Under the pieces are notes generated by a model that saw only the letters and a list, made by a program, of their open reading frames with translations, was not told where the DNA came from and made no database searches. DNA of 64,000 nt, taken from NCBI RefSeq assembly GCF_022549675.1, contig NZ_JAKZGR010000007.1, positions 124,001 to 188,000 of the forward strand, read 5' to 3'. This document shows, one piece after another, positions 9,357 to 17,248 of the stretch (position 1 is the stretch's first letter; every line of letters starts with the position of its first letter). This DNA comes from Belliella kenyensis (GTDB lineage: Bacteria > Bacteroidota > Bacteroidia > Cytophagales > Cyclobacteriaceae). Made by a program: the position numbers and the translations under genes.

Positions 9357-9430
9357 TTATTGGGATTTATTTATTGTTGATTGTATTAATTTTTGCTACG
9401 AAGGCACTAAGACACAAAGGGGTTTGCTTT

Positions 9431-9540
9431 TGATTTAAGATTTTAGATCTTAGATTTTAGATTTTAGATTTTAGATTTATATCTTTCGACACGAGCTTCT
9501 TGTCTCTTGTTTCTTGTCTCTTGTCTCTTGTCTCTTGACT
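9431..9540. repeat. Two short-period tandem repeats (AGATTTT and TCTTGTC)
   Basis: From about 9431 to 9480 the 7-mer AGATTTT is repeated with little change, and from about 9497 to 9539 the 7-mer TCTTGTC is repeated about six times. They lie between the oxidoreductase stop and the esterase start and code for nothing. They look like simple-sequence expansions, not a CRISPR array: there are no spacers. Confidence 0.75.
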
Positions 9541-9549
9541 CTATATGTA

Positions 9550-9581
9550 AACCTTCGAGGTTTTTTGAAACCTCAAAGGTT
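9550..9581 (-). terminator. Hairpin behind the oxidoreductase gene
   Basis: AACCTTCGAGGTTT and AAACCTCAAAGGTT form a 14-bp stem with one mismatch, 12 bases after the stop of the Gfo/Idh/MocA gene. It shares the AACCT...AGGTT core with hairpins behind other genes of the locus (17139, 20820, 29662). There is no long T-run, so it may be a weak terminator or an RNA-stabilising 3' structure. Confidence 0.45.
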
Positions 9582-9593
9582 AGTCCCTCTCTA

Positions 9594-11075
9594 TCACAAC
9601 TTATAATATTCTTCCCAACCTTTTCTTGGAGGGGTTCCGTTGAGTAGTTCGTTGGCTACTTTATTGTTCGTGATTACTTTTTTCTTTCTGTCAAACTTGA
9701 GGTTTGCATTCATCTGTTGCGCAAGCACGCCCAAGGAGAATACTTGACTAAGTGGGCCAGATACTTCAAAAGGAGATCTAGTTTTTTCTTCACCTTTCAC
9801 TGCCAAGAGAAAATTTGCAAAATGATTAGATGAACTTTTTGGCACTTCAGGAAGACTGTTTTTCATATCATTAGCCGCTTCTTCAGGTATGATCGAAAGT
9901 GTGCTTCCATGAGATCCACCTTTGAAAGTAAGGTCCTTGCCGTAAATTATTTTCCCAGGATTCAATGTTCTCTGTTCAATCTGTCCAGTACCAGCCGCAG
10001 GAATATCAGCACTCAATTCAGAACTACCATATCCTTCAGGAAGAGGTGGAAGATTCTCCAATCCATCATACCAAGTCACTGTAAGTGCTGGCATTTTCTT
10101 TCTTTTCGGGAATTTAAAATCCAATGTAGTGGCTTGTGGGTAGAATAGCGGATTGTGCCCATCAAGCTTCACAGCATTGATTTCTTCTGGCAAACCTAAG
10201 TCCAAATACCTGTGGAAGCTATCCATGATATGTGCACCCCAGTCTCCCAAAGCACCCATTCCAAATTCATACCAACATCTCCACTGACCATTAGCAAAAT
10301 CCTTATTATAATTATGATGCTCAGCTGTAGTCAGCCATAAGTCCCAATCTAAGGTTTCTGGGATTGGCTCTGCTGCTGGATAAGTAGTCTTTGAAGTATC
10401 CCATCCATGCCACCTTCTTCTGCTGTTCATATGACAATCGATATGTTTGACATCTTTGATGATCCCAGCATCCACCCAAGCTTTGAATTGAAATGCATTG
10501 GCTTCAGAATGTCCTTGATTACCCATTTGGGTAATTACATCATACTTTTTGGCTGCTTTCATCATCAACTCCACCTCTTGGAATGTTCTAGCCATCGGCT
10601 TTTCTACATACACAGGCTTTCCTGATGCCATGGCATGCATGGTAATCGGGAAGTGAGAAAAGTCTGGTGTACAGATCACCGCCGCATCAAATTCAACCCC
10701 ATTCTTATCAAATAAATCTCTAAAATCCTTATATCTCTTCGCCTTGGCGTGCTTGTCCATGATTTTGGCAGTATGGGGTGCTCCCATATCTACATCACAA
10801 AGTGCAACAACATTAGACAAGCCTGTCCTATCAAAATCATTGATTACTTGCTCCCCTCTGTTTCCTATTCCAATACATGCCAAATTCACCCTATCACTTG
10901 GGACTTTTGATGCCATTTGTACTATCTCACCAGCCTTATCACGAATTTCTGGCTTGGAAAATAATACATGGCTTGGAATGATATGGAAGGCTCCAAATGC
11001 CAAAGCACTTTTCTTTAGAAAATCTCTTCTCTTATCGCCTTTTGTTTGTTTAGGTTGATTGGATTTATCTTTCAT
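9594..11075 (-). CDS. Tat-exported Gfo/Idh/MocA family oxidoreductase
   Basis: I choose ATG 11075 (MKDKSNQ): it puts the twin-arginine signal RRDFLKKSALAFGAF within the first 35 residues; an upstream ATG at 11123 would add 16 residues that look like leader. After the signal comes the Rossmann domain (VNLACIGIGNRGEQVI), the EKPMA motif of the family, and the C-terminal alpha/beta domain with WHGWD, WRCWYEFGMGALGDWGAHIMD. Such enzymes bind NAD(P) and act on sugars or sugar acids; several exported Bacteroidota members are known only by sequence, and some relatives are GH109-type hydrolases using bound NAD. Here it sits between a GH10 and a CE1-like esterase. The substrate is unknown. A tandem 22-bp repeat precedes it. 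Confidence 0.85.
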   Translation of the reverse strand: MKDKSNQPKQTKGDKRRDFLKKSALAFGAFHIIPSHVLFSKPEIRDKAGEIVQMASKVPSDRVNLACIGIGNRGEQVINDFDRTGLSNVVALCDVDMGAPHTAKIMDKHAKAKRYKDFRDLFDKNGVEFDAAVICTPDFSHFPITMHAMASGKPVYVEKPMARTFQEVELMMKAAKKYDVITQMGNQGHSEANAFQFKAWVDAGIIKDVKHIDCHMNSRRRWHGWDTSKTTYPAAEPIPETLDWDLWLTTAEHHNYNKDFANGQWRCWYEFGMGALGDWGAHIMDSFHRYLDLGLPEEINAVKLDGHNPLFYPQATTLDFKFPKRKKMPALTVTWYDGLENLPPLPEGYGSSELSADIPAAGTGQIEQRTLNPGKIIYGKDLTFKGGSHGSTLSIIPEEAANDMKNSLPEVPKSSSNHFANFLLAVKGEEKTRSPFEVSGPLSQVFSLGVLAQQMNANLKFDRKKKVITNNKVANELLNGTPPRKGWEEYYKL

Positions 11076-11131
11076 CTTGGTAAAATTATATTTAATTCCC
11101 AAAATACAGCTTATTGCATTCAAATAGAAAC

Positions 11132-11175
11132 CGATTGCAAAATTCTACGCATACGATTGCAAAACTCTATGCGCA
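11132..11175. repeat. Tandem pair of 22-bp repeats upstream of the oxidoreductase
   Basis: Two abutting 22-bp units, each starting CGATTGCAAAA, agree at 18 of 22 positions. They lie 57 to 100 bases before the preferred start at 11075. CGATTGCA also occurs upstream of pckA and resembles the CGATTTCA half-site near the susC and CE20 genes, so this may be a double regulator site. Confidence 0.5.
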
Positions 11176-11203
11176 CCTCTGATTTTTTTACAGCAAAACA
11201 ATT

Positions 11204-12334
11204 TTATCGCTTTTGAACCAGTTTCTGTACTTCAAAATAAACCGGTTTAGGCTTTAATTCTTCATCTAAGAGAAATGGGAAGGCTTTTCTCCCAGGTTTG
11301 TCTAGCCAAGTATGATCATCACCTATACCCCAAAAAGTAACGTTGGTAATGATATCACTATAATCTAATAGAACATTGAATATCATAGAATAAGCCACTT
11401 TCTGTCTAAATGAAAATGTACTGTTGTATTCCGTTGATCCAGGCTCATCATTTGATGCATACACAGGGATATCCAGCTCAGTTATGTGCAACTCTACCCC
11501 TAGTTCTCTAAACAAATTCAAAGTTGTTCGAAGGTCTGATTCAGTGGTATTCACTGACCAGTGACCCTGCAAGCCAATTCCATCAATTGGGATACCATTA
11601 TCTTTCAATCTTTTGACCAAATCATATATTTTGTTTCTTTTCCAACTAAAAATTGAATTGTAGTCATTGTAAAACAATTTGGCATCTGGATCAGCCCTTC
11701 TTGCATATACGAATGCTGAATCTATGTAGGCGGGTCCCATGATTTTATACCAAGGAGAATCCTCCCTATAAATAATCTGCCCATTCGGATCCCAATCAAA
11801 CATGGCTTCATTCACCACATCCCAAGCATACACATCCCCTTTGTAACGAGACACCACAGTAGTAATATGCTCTTCCAATTGTTTCATAGCAACTTCTGGC
11901 GTATGAAGGTCTCCATTTTCATCATAAAACATCCAATCAGGAGATTGTGAGTGCCATGTCAAGGTATGCCCTCTAACTTTCATGTTGTTATTCTTAGCAA
12001 ACTGGACGATTCTATCTGCATTATCCCATGTAAATTGGCCTTTGACGCGCTGAAGTGCATCTGGCTTCATCACATTCTCTGCTGTCAAACTAGCATAATG
12101 CGTCTTTAGTGCTTGTCCATGAGCTGTACCTAGATCAGTTTGTTGGGGCGTCACTGCTGCACCTATAAGGAAATAGTCTTTGAACAACTCCCTGAGAGGT
12201 ATGGCTACTTCGGCCTGGTCTTTATCGTCTTTTTTATCTTCTAATTCAGGAGTGACCTCCGCAGGGTCTGTACAGCTAAAAACTACCAAAGCAAAAGCTA
12301 AAATAGTCCACAAATTTGATGAATAGATTTTCAT
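11204..12334 (-). CDS. GH10 endo-1,4-beta-xylanase, lipoprotein
   Basis: A 376-aa protein with lipobox VVFSC21 and an acidic linker (residues 25-45), then a complete single GH10 TIM barrel. The signature pieces are all present: AENVMK, RGHTLTWHSQ, acid/base E176 in WDVVNEAM, FYNDYN, DGIGLQGHW, nucleophile E286 in HITELD, and WGIGDDHTW. It hydrolyses internal beta-1,4 linkages of xylan by a retaining mechanism. There is no CBM. As a lipoprotein with an acidic linker after Cys it could be exported to the cell surface and work near the SusCD transporters. It follows the GH43 gene at 12587 after 252 bases. Confidence 0.93.
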   Translation of the reverse strand: MKIYSSNLWTILAFALVVFSCTDPAEVTPELEDKKDDKDQAEVAIPLRELFKDYFLIGAAVTPQQTDLGTAHGQALKTHYASLTAENVMKPDALQRVKGQFTWDNADRIVQFAKNNNMKVRGHTLTWHSQSPDWMFYDENGDLHTPEVAMKQLEEHITTVVSRYKGDVYAWDVVNEAMFDWDPNGQIIYREDSPWYKIMGPAYIDSAFVYARRADPDAKLFYNDYNSIFSWKRNKIYDLVKRLKDNGIPIDGIGLQGHWSVNTTESDLRTTLNLFRELGVELHITELDIPVYASNDEPGSTEYNSTFSFRQKVAYSMIFNVLLDYSDIITNVTFWGIGDDHTWLDKPGRKAFPFLLDEELKPKPVYFEVQKLVQKR

Positions 12335-12407
12335 TGTATTAGGTGTTTTGGGTTAATGGTTTATTGGAATATATGTTAGTCAATGGTTTGTTTTGATAGA
12401 TTTATTC

Positions 12408-12426
12408 GTTTGTGGGGACACAGACC
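12408..12426. repeat. Hairpin of the GTnTGTG-GGGA-CACAGAC family
   Basis: GTTTGTG, loop GGGA, CACAGAC forms a 7-bp stem with one G-U pair. Near-identical hairpins occur at 29411-29432, 29489-29512 and 29527-29548. The rest of the 252-base gap 12335-12586 shows scattered GGTTTGTG-like remnants but no gene. Confidence 0.5.
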
Positions 12427-12586
12427 AAGAAGGTTTGTGATAGAAATTGAATGGTTTATGAAGACTCAAACCAGGAGATTGAATTGTCTTGGTAAGGCTC
12501 AAGTCAAAGGACAAATGATATTGTCCCGAATTCTCAAGTTCCATAATCCTTAATCTTTGAATTTTATAATCCCTAAATCTTTCAAA

Positions 12587-13954
12587 TCACTTCCCGAATG
12601 TCCAGTAATCAAAATACATGATGTCTTTTGGTGCTTTTCCTTTGAATACAAAATACAAATCATGTACACCACTCACTTGCTCAACTTCAGCACTCACCAG
12701 TGACCACCTATCGTCCCCGCCAGTGAGCGGAACTCTCACGGAAGTCAGTAGCTTTCCATCTTTACTGCCCAACCTCACTTCCATATTCACATCCCCATTG
12801 TGGGTAGTACCTACTCGTGCAGTGAATTTAGTAGCTCCTTTCTCTCGAAAATCAACACCTACAACTTTGGTGTAAGCATCATTTCGTGTGGCTGTGATAA
12901 AGTTACCCACTACCTCATTACTTTTGGCTTTGACACCTTCTGACCAGGCAATCATTTCTGCTTCATTTTTCACATAAGGATTGACAGATCCTATGCTTTT
13001 GGTGATTCCTTCTGTCATTTTCATGGGAACTATTGTACCATCTTCATTGAAAGTCACTTCCTCTACAGCAACTGACCGGGTAAAGCCACTTCCTCCAGGC
13101 AAAGCTCCATTGTGATAGAAAAGGTATGTTTTTCCTTTGTAATCAATAATTCCGGGATGATTCGTGAAGCTTCTCCCTTCTGATGGCATCAGTACCCCTT
13201 TGTATTCCCATGGTCCTGTCGGACTATCACTCATAGAGTAACCCAGATGCTCTGGTAACTCACCCGCGGCAAAAAGGAGATAATACATCCCATTACGCTT
13301 ATAAAGCCAAGGACCTTCTTCGTAGGTAGTAGGCCTCTTAGGGTCATCAGCTTTCCTTTTACCAAAGGACTCAATAGTATTTGGAAATTCTCCAACTTCA
13401 CCATCAATTGAGATCATGTCTTCGTTCAATTTGACATAGTGACACACTGGATTTCCCCACATCAAGTAAGCTTGCCCATCATCGTCTACAAATGCTGTTG
13501 GGTCAATATCAGCCATACTATTGCTTATCAAAGGCTTACCTAAAGGATCAATAAATGGCCCATAAGGACTATCCGAAACCGCCACACCTATTCCGTTTTT
13601 ATTGTTCCGATCTGTAATTGGTACATACATATAAAATTTTCCGTCTCGCTCAATACATTGTGGTGCCCAAGCGTTCATTTTACCCCATGAAAAATCCTTA
13701 TATGACAATATGGCTCCATGATCTGTCCAGTTTACCATATCCTCTGTGGTATATAATCTCCAGTCGTTCATGGTAAACCAAGTCGATCCATCTTCATCGT
13801 GTGAAGTGTATAGAAAGACTTTATCATTGTAAACCAATGGCGCAGGATCTGCTGTGTAGGCAGTCTGTATGATCGGGTTTTGGGCTAAAGCAAATGTGCT
13901 AAGGCATGTAAGAAGAGCACTTAAAAACCAAAGGGGCAAATTGTTAATTTTCAT
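12587..13954 (-). CDS. GH43 arabinofuranosidase/xylosidase with C-terminal CBM6-like domain
   Basis: A 455-aa secreted enzyme (signal peptide to FALAQ25). The five-bladed GH43 propeller carries the triad D36 (TADPAP), D151 (DIDPTAF) and E213 (EEGPW), with the [15 protein letters not shown] segment typical of the family. Residues about 325-455 form a beta-sandwich with the CBM6 pattern (VEVRLGS-like segment, [15 protein letters not shown]). GH43 plus CBM6 of this shape is usual for exo- or debranching alpha-L-arabinofuranosidases on arabinoxylan, but beta-xylosidases and bifunctional enzymes share it. It is paralogous to the gene at 26259. Confidence 0.87.
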   Translation of the reverse strand: MKINNLPLWFLSALLTCLSTFALAQNPIIQTAYTADPAPLVYNDKVFLYTSHDEDGSTWFTMNDWRLYTTEDMVNWTDHGAILSYKDFSWGKMNAWAPQCIERDGKFYMYVPITDRNNKNGIGVAVSDSPYGPFIDPLGKPLISNSMADIDPTAFVDDDGQAYLMWGNPVCHYVKLNEDMISIDGEVGEFPNTIESFGKRKADDPKRPTTYEEGPWLYKRNGMYYLLFAAGELPEHLGYSMSDSPTGPWEYKGVLMPSEGRSFTNHPGIIDYKGKTYLFYHNGALPGGSGFTRSVAVEEVTFNEDGTIVPMKMTEGITKSIGSVNPYVKNEAEMIAWSEGVKAKSNEVVGNFITATRNDAYTKVVGVDFREKGATKFTARVGTTHNGDVNMEVRLGSKDGKLLTSVRVPLTGGDDRWSLVSAEVEQVSGVHDLYFVFKGKAPKDIMYFDYWTFGK

Positions 13955-14017
13955 TTCAATATTTTTTGATCAAAAAGTCAGTTTTAGACTAGTTGATTAT
14001 ACATTTATTTTAAAATC

Positions 14018-15955
14018 TCAATGATCTGTCAATACAAAACCTCCTCGGGATTGTATGGTGACTGTAACCTCTCCATTTTTACCAGCTTCTATAGTTTTCA
14101 TGCTAGGTTCTCTTTTCTTATCATCATTGTACAAAGAAATTTTCTTTCCTTTGAGCATGGGCAAATTAAGCTTGAGCGTCTTTGCATCAGCTTCTGCATT
14201 GACCCCAGCGATATACCAATTGGATCCACTTCTCCTAGCTATCACACTGTATTTTCCTGGATAGCCATCAATGTGAATCGTCTCATCCCATGTTGTTGGT
14301 AGTTTTCTAAGAAATTCCAACTCAAATGCAGGAACATCTGTAAGGTTGTTTGGTGTTAAGCCAAACATTTGGACGGGATTTTGGAACAATACTCCTGTGG
14401 CAAGTTGGAAGATATCGGTTGTCAATCGCTCTTGTCCTCGCTGATTTCCACGGTTTAGGTATTTATTTAGTATGATCCCTCCAAACTCCATACTTGCCAC
14501 TGAATTCCTAATAAAAGGATGTAGTGTAGCATAAAATGCCTCCTTCTCTCTTGTGTCCTGAACGAAAACCAACATCTCCGAAGCCAATACAGCTTCGCTC
14601 CCCACAAAGTTGGGATACATTCTTTCCCAACCTCTCGGTAAGGTAGCACCATGAAAAATAATCATCAAGCCATATTCATTGGCATCTGAAAGAATGTCTT
14701 CATATAAGCGCAATGTTTCTTGCTTGTCTCCACCAAAGAAATCTACCTTCAAACCTTTGACACCAGCTTTTTGAAGCCATTTCATTTCTTTTTTACGTGC
14801 AATGGACGTGTTCATTTTATTGAGCGGAGTCTGAAAGGCGTCATTGGCAGTTCCATTAGAATTGTACCATAAGAAGACATCTACACCTTTAGAGTTGGCA
14901 TATTGAATCAACTCTTCCATCCGGTCATATCCGATTCTCTCATCCCACCAGGCATCTATCAAGATGTATTCGAAATCCATAGCAGCGGCCATGTCGATAT
15001 ATTTGATTTGATCTTCATAGTTCATACTATTGTCTTGCCATATGATCCAACTCCATGTGCCTTTTCCATATTTGTAATCTTGAGAAGCTTCATACAAAGG
15101 CTCTACCACATCGTACGAAATAGTTGTCTCTACTATAGGCTTCAATGAGGATCCCAAGGTAATCGTTCTCCATGGTGTATGGCTTGGCAGACCTAGCTGT
15201 GCTCCAGTGCTCCCAAATCCATTATTTTGCTCCATTTGAGGATATGAAACGGTGTAAACCCCATCTTGAATCCCACTCAAATGTGCTGCTGTATAATTGC
15301 TACCGACACCTGTCTCTGAAAGCAATACCCAACCATCATTTCCTACTTTGAATAAGCCAGGAAAAACATAACCTAATCTAGCATTGGTCTTATCGATAGG
15401 TTCATCAGTGACATAGCCACTTTCATAACTAGGTGCAGTTCTTGCAAATCCAGTCATGGGACGCATCATATTTGACAAAAACGCTGTAGATGAGGTTGGG
15501 AATCTGAATCCTGTGATCTCTTTTTCTACCACAATACCTTTGGTCTCCTTCCACATTGGAAGCTCATACCTGAAAGCAATATCATTGTCACTGATTTGAA
15601 AGTGAACTGAAATTTCTTGATCAGCTTCATTCTTGATTGTGTAAGTGAGTGTATTGGCTTTATACTGAATATCAGACTTTTTGATTCGATCTTGATTGTA
15701 AGACTGATCTACTTTGCCAGTTTTGGTTTTGACAAAAGAAAGTTGATCGATGAAGGATCCAGCATTGGTTTCCAAACCCAAAGGAGATTTATCAAGCATG
15801 GTCTTCTGATCGTAATTCACGGAGTAAAATAACTTTCCATCTTCTATTACCAAACTTACTTTGACTAGTCCATCTGGACTAGCTACTTGAGCTACTTCTT
15901 GCGCAAAGACTTGGCTTGAAATAAAAATGAATGCTATTAATAATGTGTATTTCAT
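14018..15955 (-). CDS. GH97 glycoside hydrolase, retaining alpha-galactosidase type
   Basis: A 645-aa protein with signal peptide (to VFAQ19). The N-terminal beta-supersandwich (VASPDGLVKVSL, about 20-280), central TIM barrel and C-terminal beta domain of GH97 are complete. In the barrel GLKVD405FFGGDKQE places an Asp where retaining GH97 alpha-galactosidases have the nucleophile; the inverting SusB type has Gly there. A conserved Glu follows in VGSEAVLASE (about 454-460). I therefore predict alpha-D-galactosidase rather than alpha-glucosidase. Galactose caps occur on complex cereal glucuronoarabinoxylans, which would explain the presence of both GH97 and GH95 in one xylan locus. Periplasmic location is inferred. 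Confidence 0.9.
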   Translation of the reverse strand: MKYTLLIAFIFISSQVFAQEVAQVASPDGLVKVSLVIEDGKLFYSVNYDQKTMLDKSPLGLETNAGSFIDQLSFVKTKTGKVDQSYNQDRIKKSDIQYKANTLTYTIKNEADQEISVHFQISDNDIAFRYELPMWKETKGIVVEKEITGFRFPTSSTAFLSNMMRPMTGFARTAPSYESGYVTDEPIDKTNARLGYVFPGLFKVGNDGWVLLSETGVGSNYTAAHLSGIQDGVYTVSYPQMEQNNGFGSTGAQLGLPSHTPWRTITLGSSLKPIVETTISYDVVEPLYEASQDYKYGKGTWSWIIWQDNSMNYEDQIKYIDMAAAMDFEYILIDAWWDERIGYDRMEELIQYANSKGVDVFLWYNSNGTANDAFQTPLNKMNTSIARKKEMKWLQKAGVKGLKVDFFGGDKQETLRLYEDILSDANEYGLMIIFHGATLPRGWERMYPNFVGSEAVLASEMLVFVQDTREKEAFYATLHPFIRNSVASMEFGGIILNKYLNRGNQRGQERLTTDIFQLATGVLFQNPVQMFGLTPNNLTDVPAFELEFLRKLPTTWDETIHIDGYPGKYSVIARRSGSNWYIAGVNAEADAKTLKLNLPMLKGKKISLYNDDKKREPSMKTIEAGKNGEVTVTIQSRGGFVLTDH

Positions 15956-16025
15956 GGATATTACTTTCTTGGTAGTTGGTGGTTTAATTTAGTGATTGAT
16001 ACTTTTTAATGTAAGCAACTTGCTT

Positions 16026-16988
16026 TTAATCCACAGCTTCGACCCCTGCTTCTGTTTGGATCACTTTCTGAATGGTGCCATCTTCATTGTAGTACATGTA
16101 GTCTATACAAATCGATCTTCTGTAGCTTCCTCCAGTCGGCAACACACCATTGTGATAGAAGAAATAGTCTTTACCCTTGTATGTAACCACTCCTGGATGT
16201 ACAGTGAAGCTATTGGGTACACTTTCCATGATCACTCCTTTGTGCTCCCAAGGACCTTCTGGACTTGTTGCAATAGCATAATCTATTTGCTCAGCTTTCT
16301 CACCCTTACTTGCATACAATAAGTAATACAAATCTTTACGTTTGTAAACCCAAGGGCCTTCTATGAAATTCTCAGGGTTCAGGTAGTTGATCGGGCCATC
16401 CATTTCTATCATATTATCCTTCAACTTCGCCCATTTTAGACTTCCGTTACCCCAGTAGATGTAGGCCTGACCGTCATCATCAATAAATACAGCTGGATCA
16501 ATATCATCCCAACCATGCTTGTTGTCCGTAGTCATTTCATTGACTACAAGCGCTTTTCCGATAGCATCTACAAATGGACCGGTTGGACTATCGGAAACTG
16601 CTACACCAATGGCTGCACCTCCTTTACTGTTTTCATCTTCTTTGTGAAATGTGGAAACGTAGAAATAAAATTTACCATCTCGTTCTGTACAATGCGCTGC
16701 ATAAGCATCTCCCGTGGCCCAGGAAAAAGTTTTTGGTGAAACTGGAGCACCTTGATACTCCCAATTCACCATATCTGTTGAAGAAAAGACTAACCAATCC
16801 TTCATTTCATAATTTTTGGATGTGGTAGAAGCTGTATCGTGACTAGTGTACAGATACACCACATCATTGTAGACAATAGGTGCAGGGTCGGCTGTGAAAA
16901 AATCTTTGATTATGGGATTCTGAGCATAACCAAGCTGGAAAAACAGGCAAAATTTGAGTGTAAAAAGAATTTTGAATGAGGTATTCAT
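16026..16988 (-). CDS. GH43 hydrolase, single domain
   Basis: A 320-aa secreted GH43 (signal peptide to GYAQ23) without a carbohydrate-binding domain. The triad is D34 (TADPAP), D164 (DIDPAVF) and E210 (IEGPW). It opens NPIIKDFFTADPAPIVYND, nearly the same as the GH43-CBM6 protein at 12587, so the two are close paralogues; the CBM is missing here, and the frame ends naturally at EAGVEAVD without sign of truncation. Expected activity is beta-xylosidase or alpha-L-arabinofuranosidase on xylo-oligosaccharides. It precedes GH97 by 70 bases and is likely co-transcribed with it. Confidence 0.88.
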   Translation of the reverse strand: MNTSFKILFTLKFCLFFQLGYAQNPIIKDFFTADPAPIVYNDVVYLYTSHDTASTTSKNYEMKDWLVFSSTDMVNWEYQGAPVSPKTFSWATGDAYAAHCTERDGKFYFYVSTFHKEDENSKGGAAIGVAVSDSPTGPFVDAIGKALVVNEMTTDNKHGWDDIDPAVFIDDDGQAYIYWGNGSLKWAKLKDNMIEMDGPINYLNPENFIEGPWVYKRKDLYYLLYASKGEKAEQIDYAIATSPEGPWEHKGVIMESVPNSFTVHPGVVTYKGKDYFFYHNGVLPTGGSYRRSICIDYMYYNEDGTIQKVIQTEAGVEAVD

Positions 16989-17014
16989 TGGGTTTAGGTT
17001 TGAGAGTTGGAGTA

Positions 17015-17047
17015 AACTTTCCCAAAGTTTTGAACTTTGGGAAAGTT
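17015..17047. repeat. Perfect 15-bp inverted repeat upstream of GH43
   Basis: AACTTTCCCAAAGTT, loop TTG, then the exact complement. It lies 27 bases before the start of the GH43 gene at 16988 and would form a strong hairpin in its leader. It could equally be a mobile palindromic repeat. There is no T-run on either side. Confidence 0.6.
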
Positions 17048-17121
17048 ATAATTTGAAAGATTAGAAAAGGTAAATCTACCTTTTCAGTCTATTTAGAAAT
17101 TTATATTTAGATAGCAATTTC

Positions 17122-17230
17122 GTTTAGTTAAGAAATCAGACCTGCCAGGTTTAAATCATTTAATTGGTCTTAAAGCCAAATAAAAGCCCTTTTCTTTTTT
17201 AATAGAAAACCTGGCAGGTCTTATCTAAAC
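17122..17230 (-). terminator. Large inverted repeat with GACCTGCCAGGTTT arms behind GH43
   Basis: A perfect 14-bp pair GACCTGCCAGGTTT (17139-17152) and its complement (17207-17220), with outer GTTTAG/CTAAAC arms, encloses 54 bases. Each arm is itself nearly palindromic (ACCTGCCAGGT). It starts 19 bases after the stop of the gene at 17249. The arms match the ends of the 82-bp elements at 20755 and 29597, so this is a repeat family that may double as a terminator. Confidence 0.5.
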
Positions 17231-17248
17231 GATCTTGATTTAAATAGC

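Noticed and set aside
9431-9540. Repeat array resembling a CRISPR at first sight
   Set aside because: The units are 7-mers in direct contact, with no spacers and no cas genes in the window.
11076-11123. Upstream start (16 extra residues) for the oxidoreductase
   Set aside because: It would push the twin-arginine motif to residue 32 and the extra residues look like untranslated leader.
16026-16988. GH43 at 16026 as a truncated copy of the GH43-CBM6 gene at 12587
   Set aside because: The frame ends cleanly after the complete propeller and no remnant of the CBM6 lies downstream; a single-domain form is normal.
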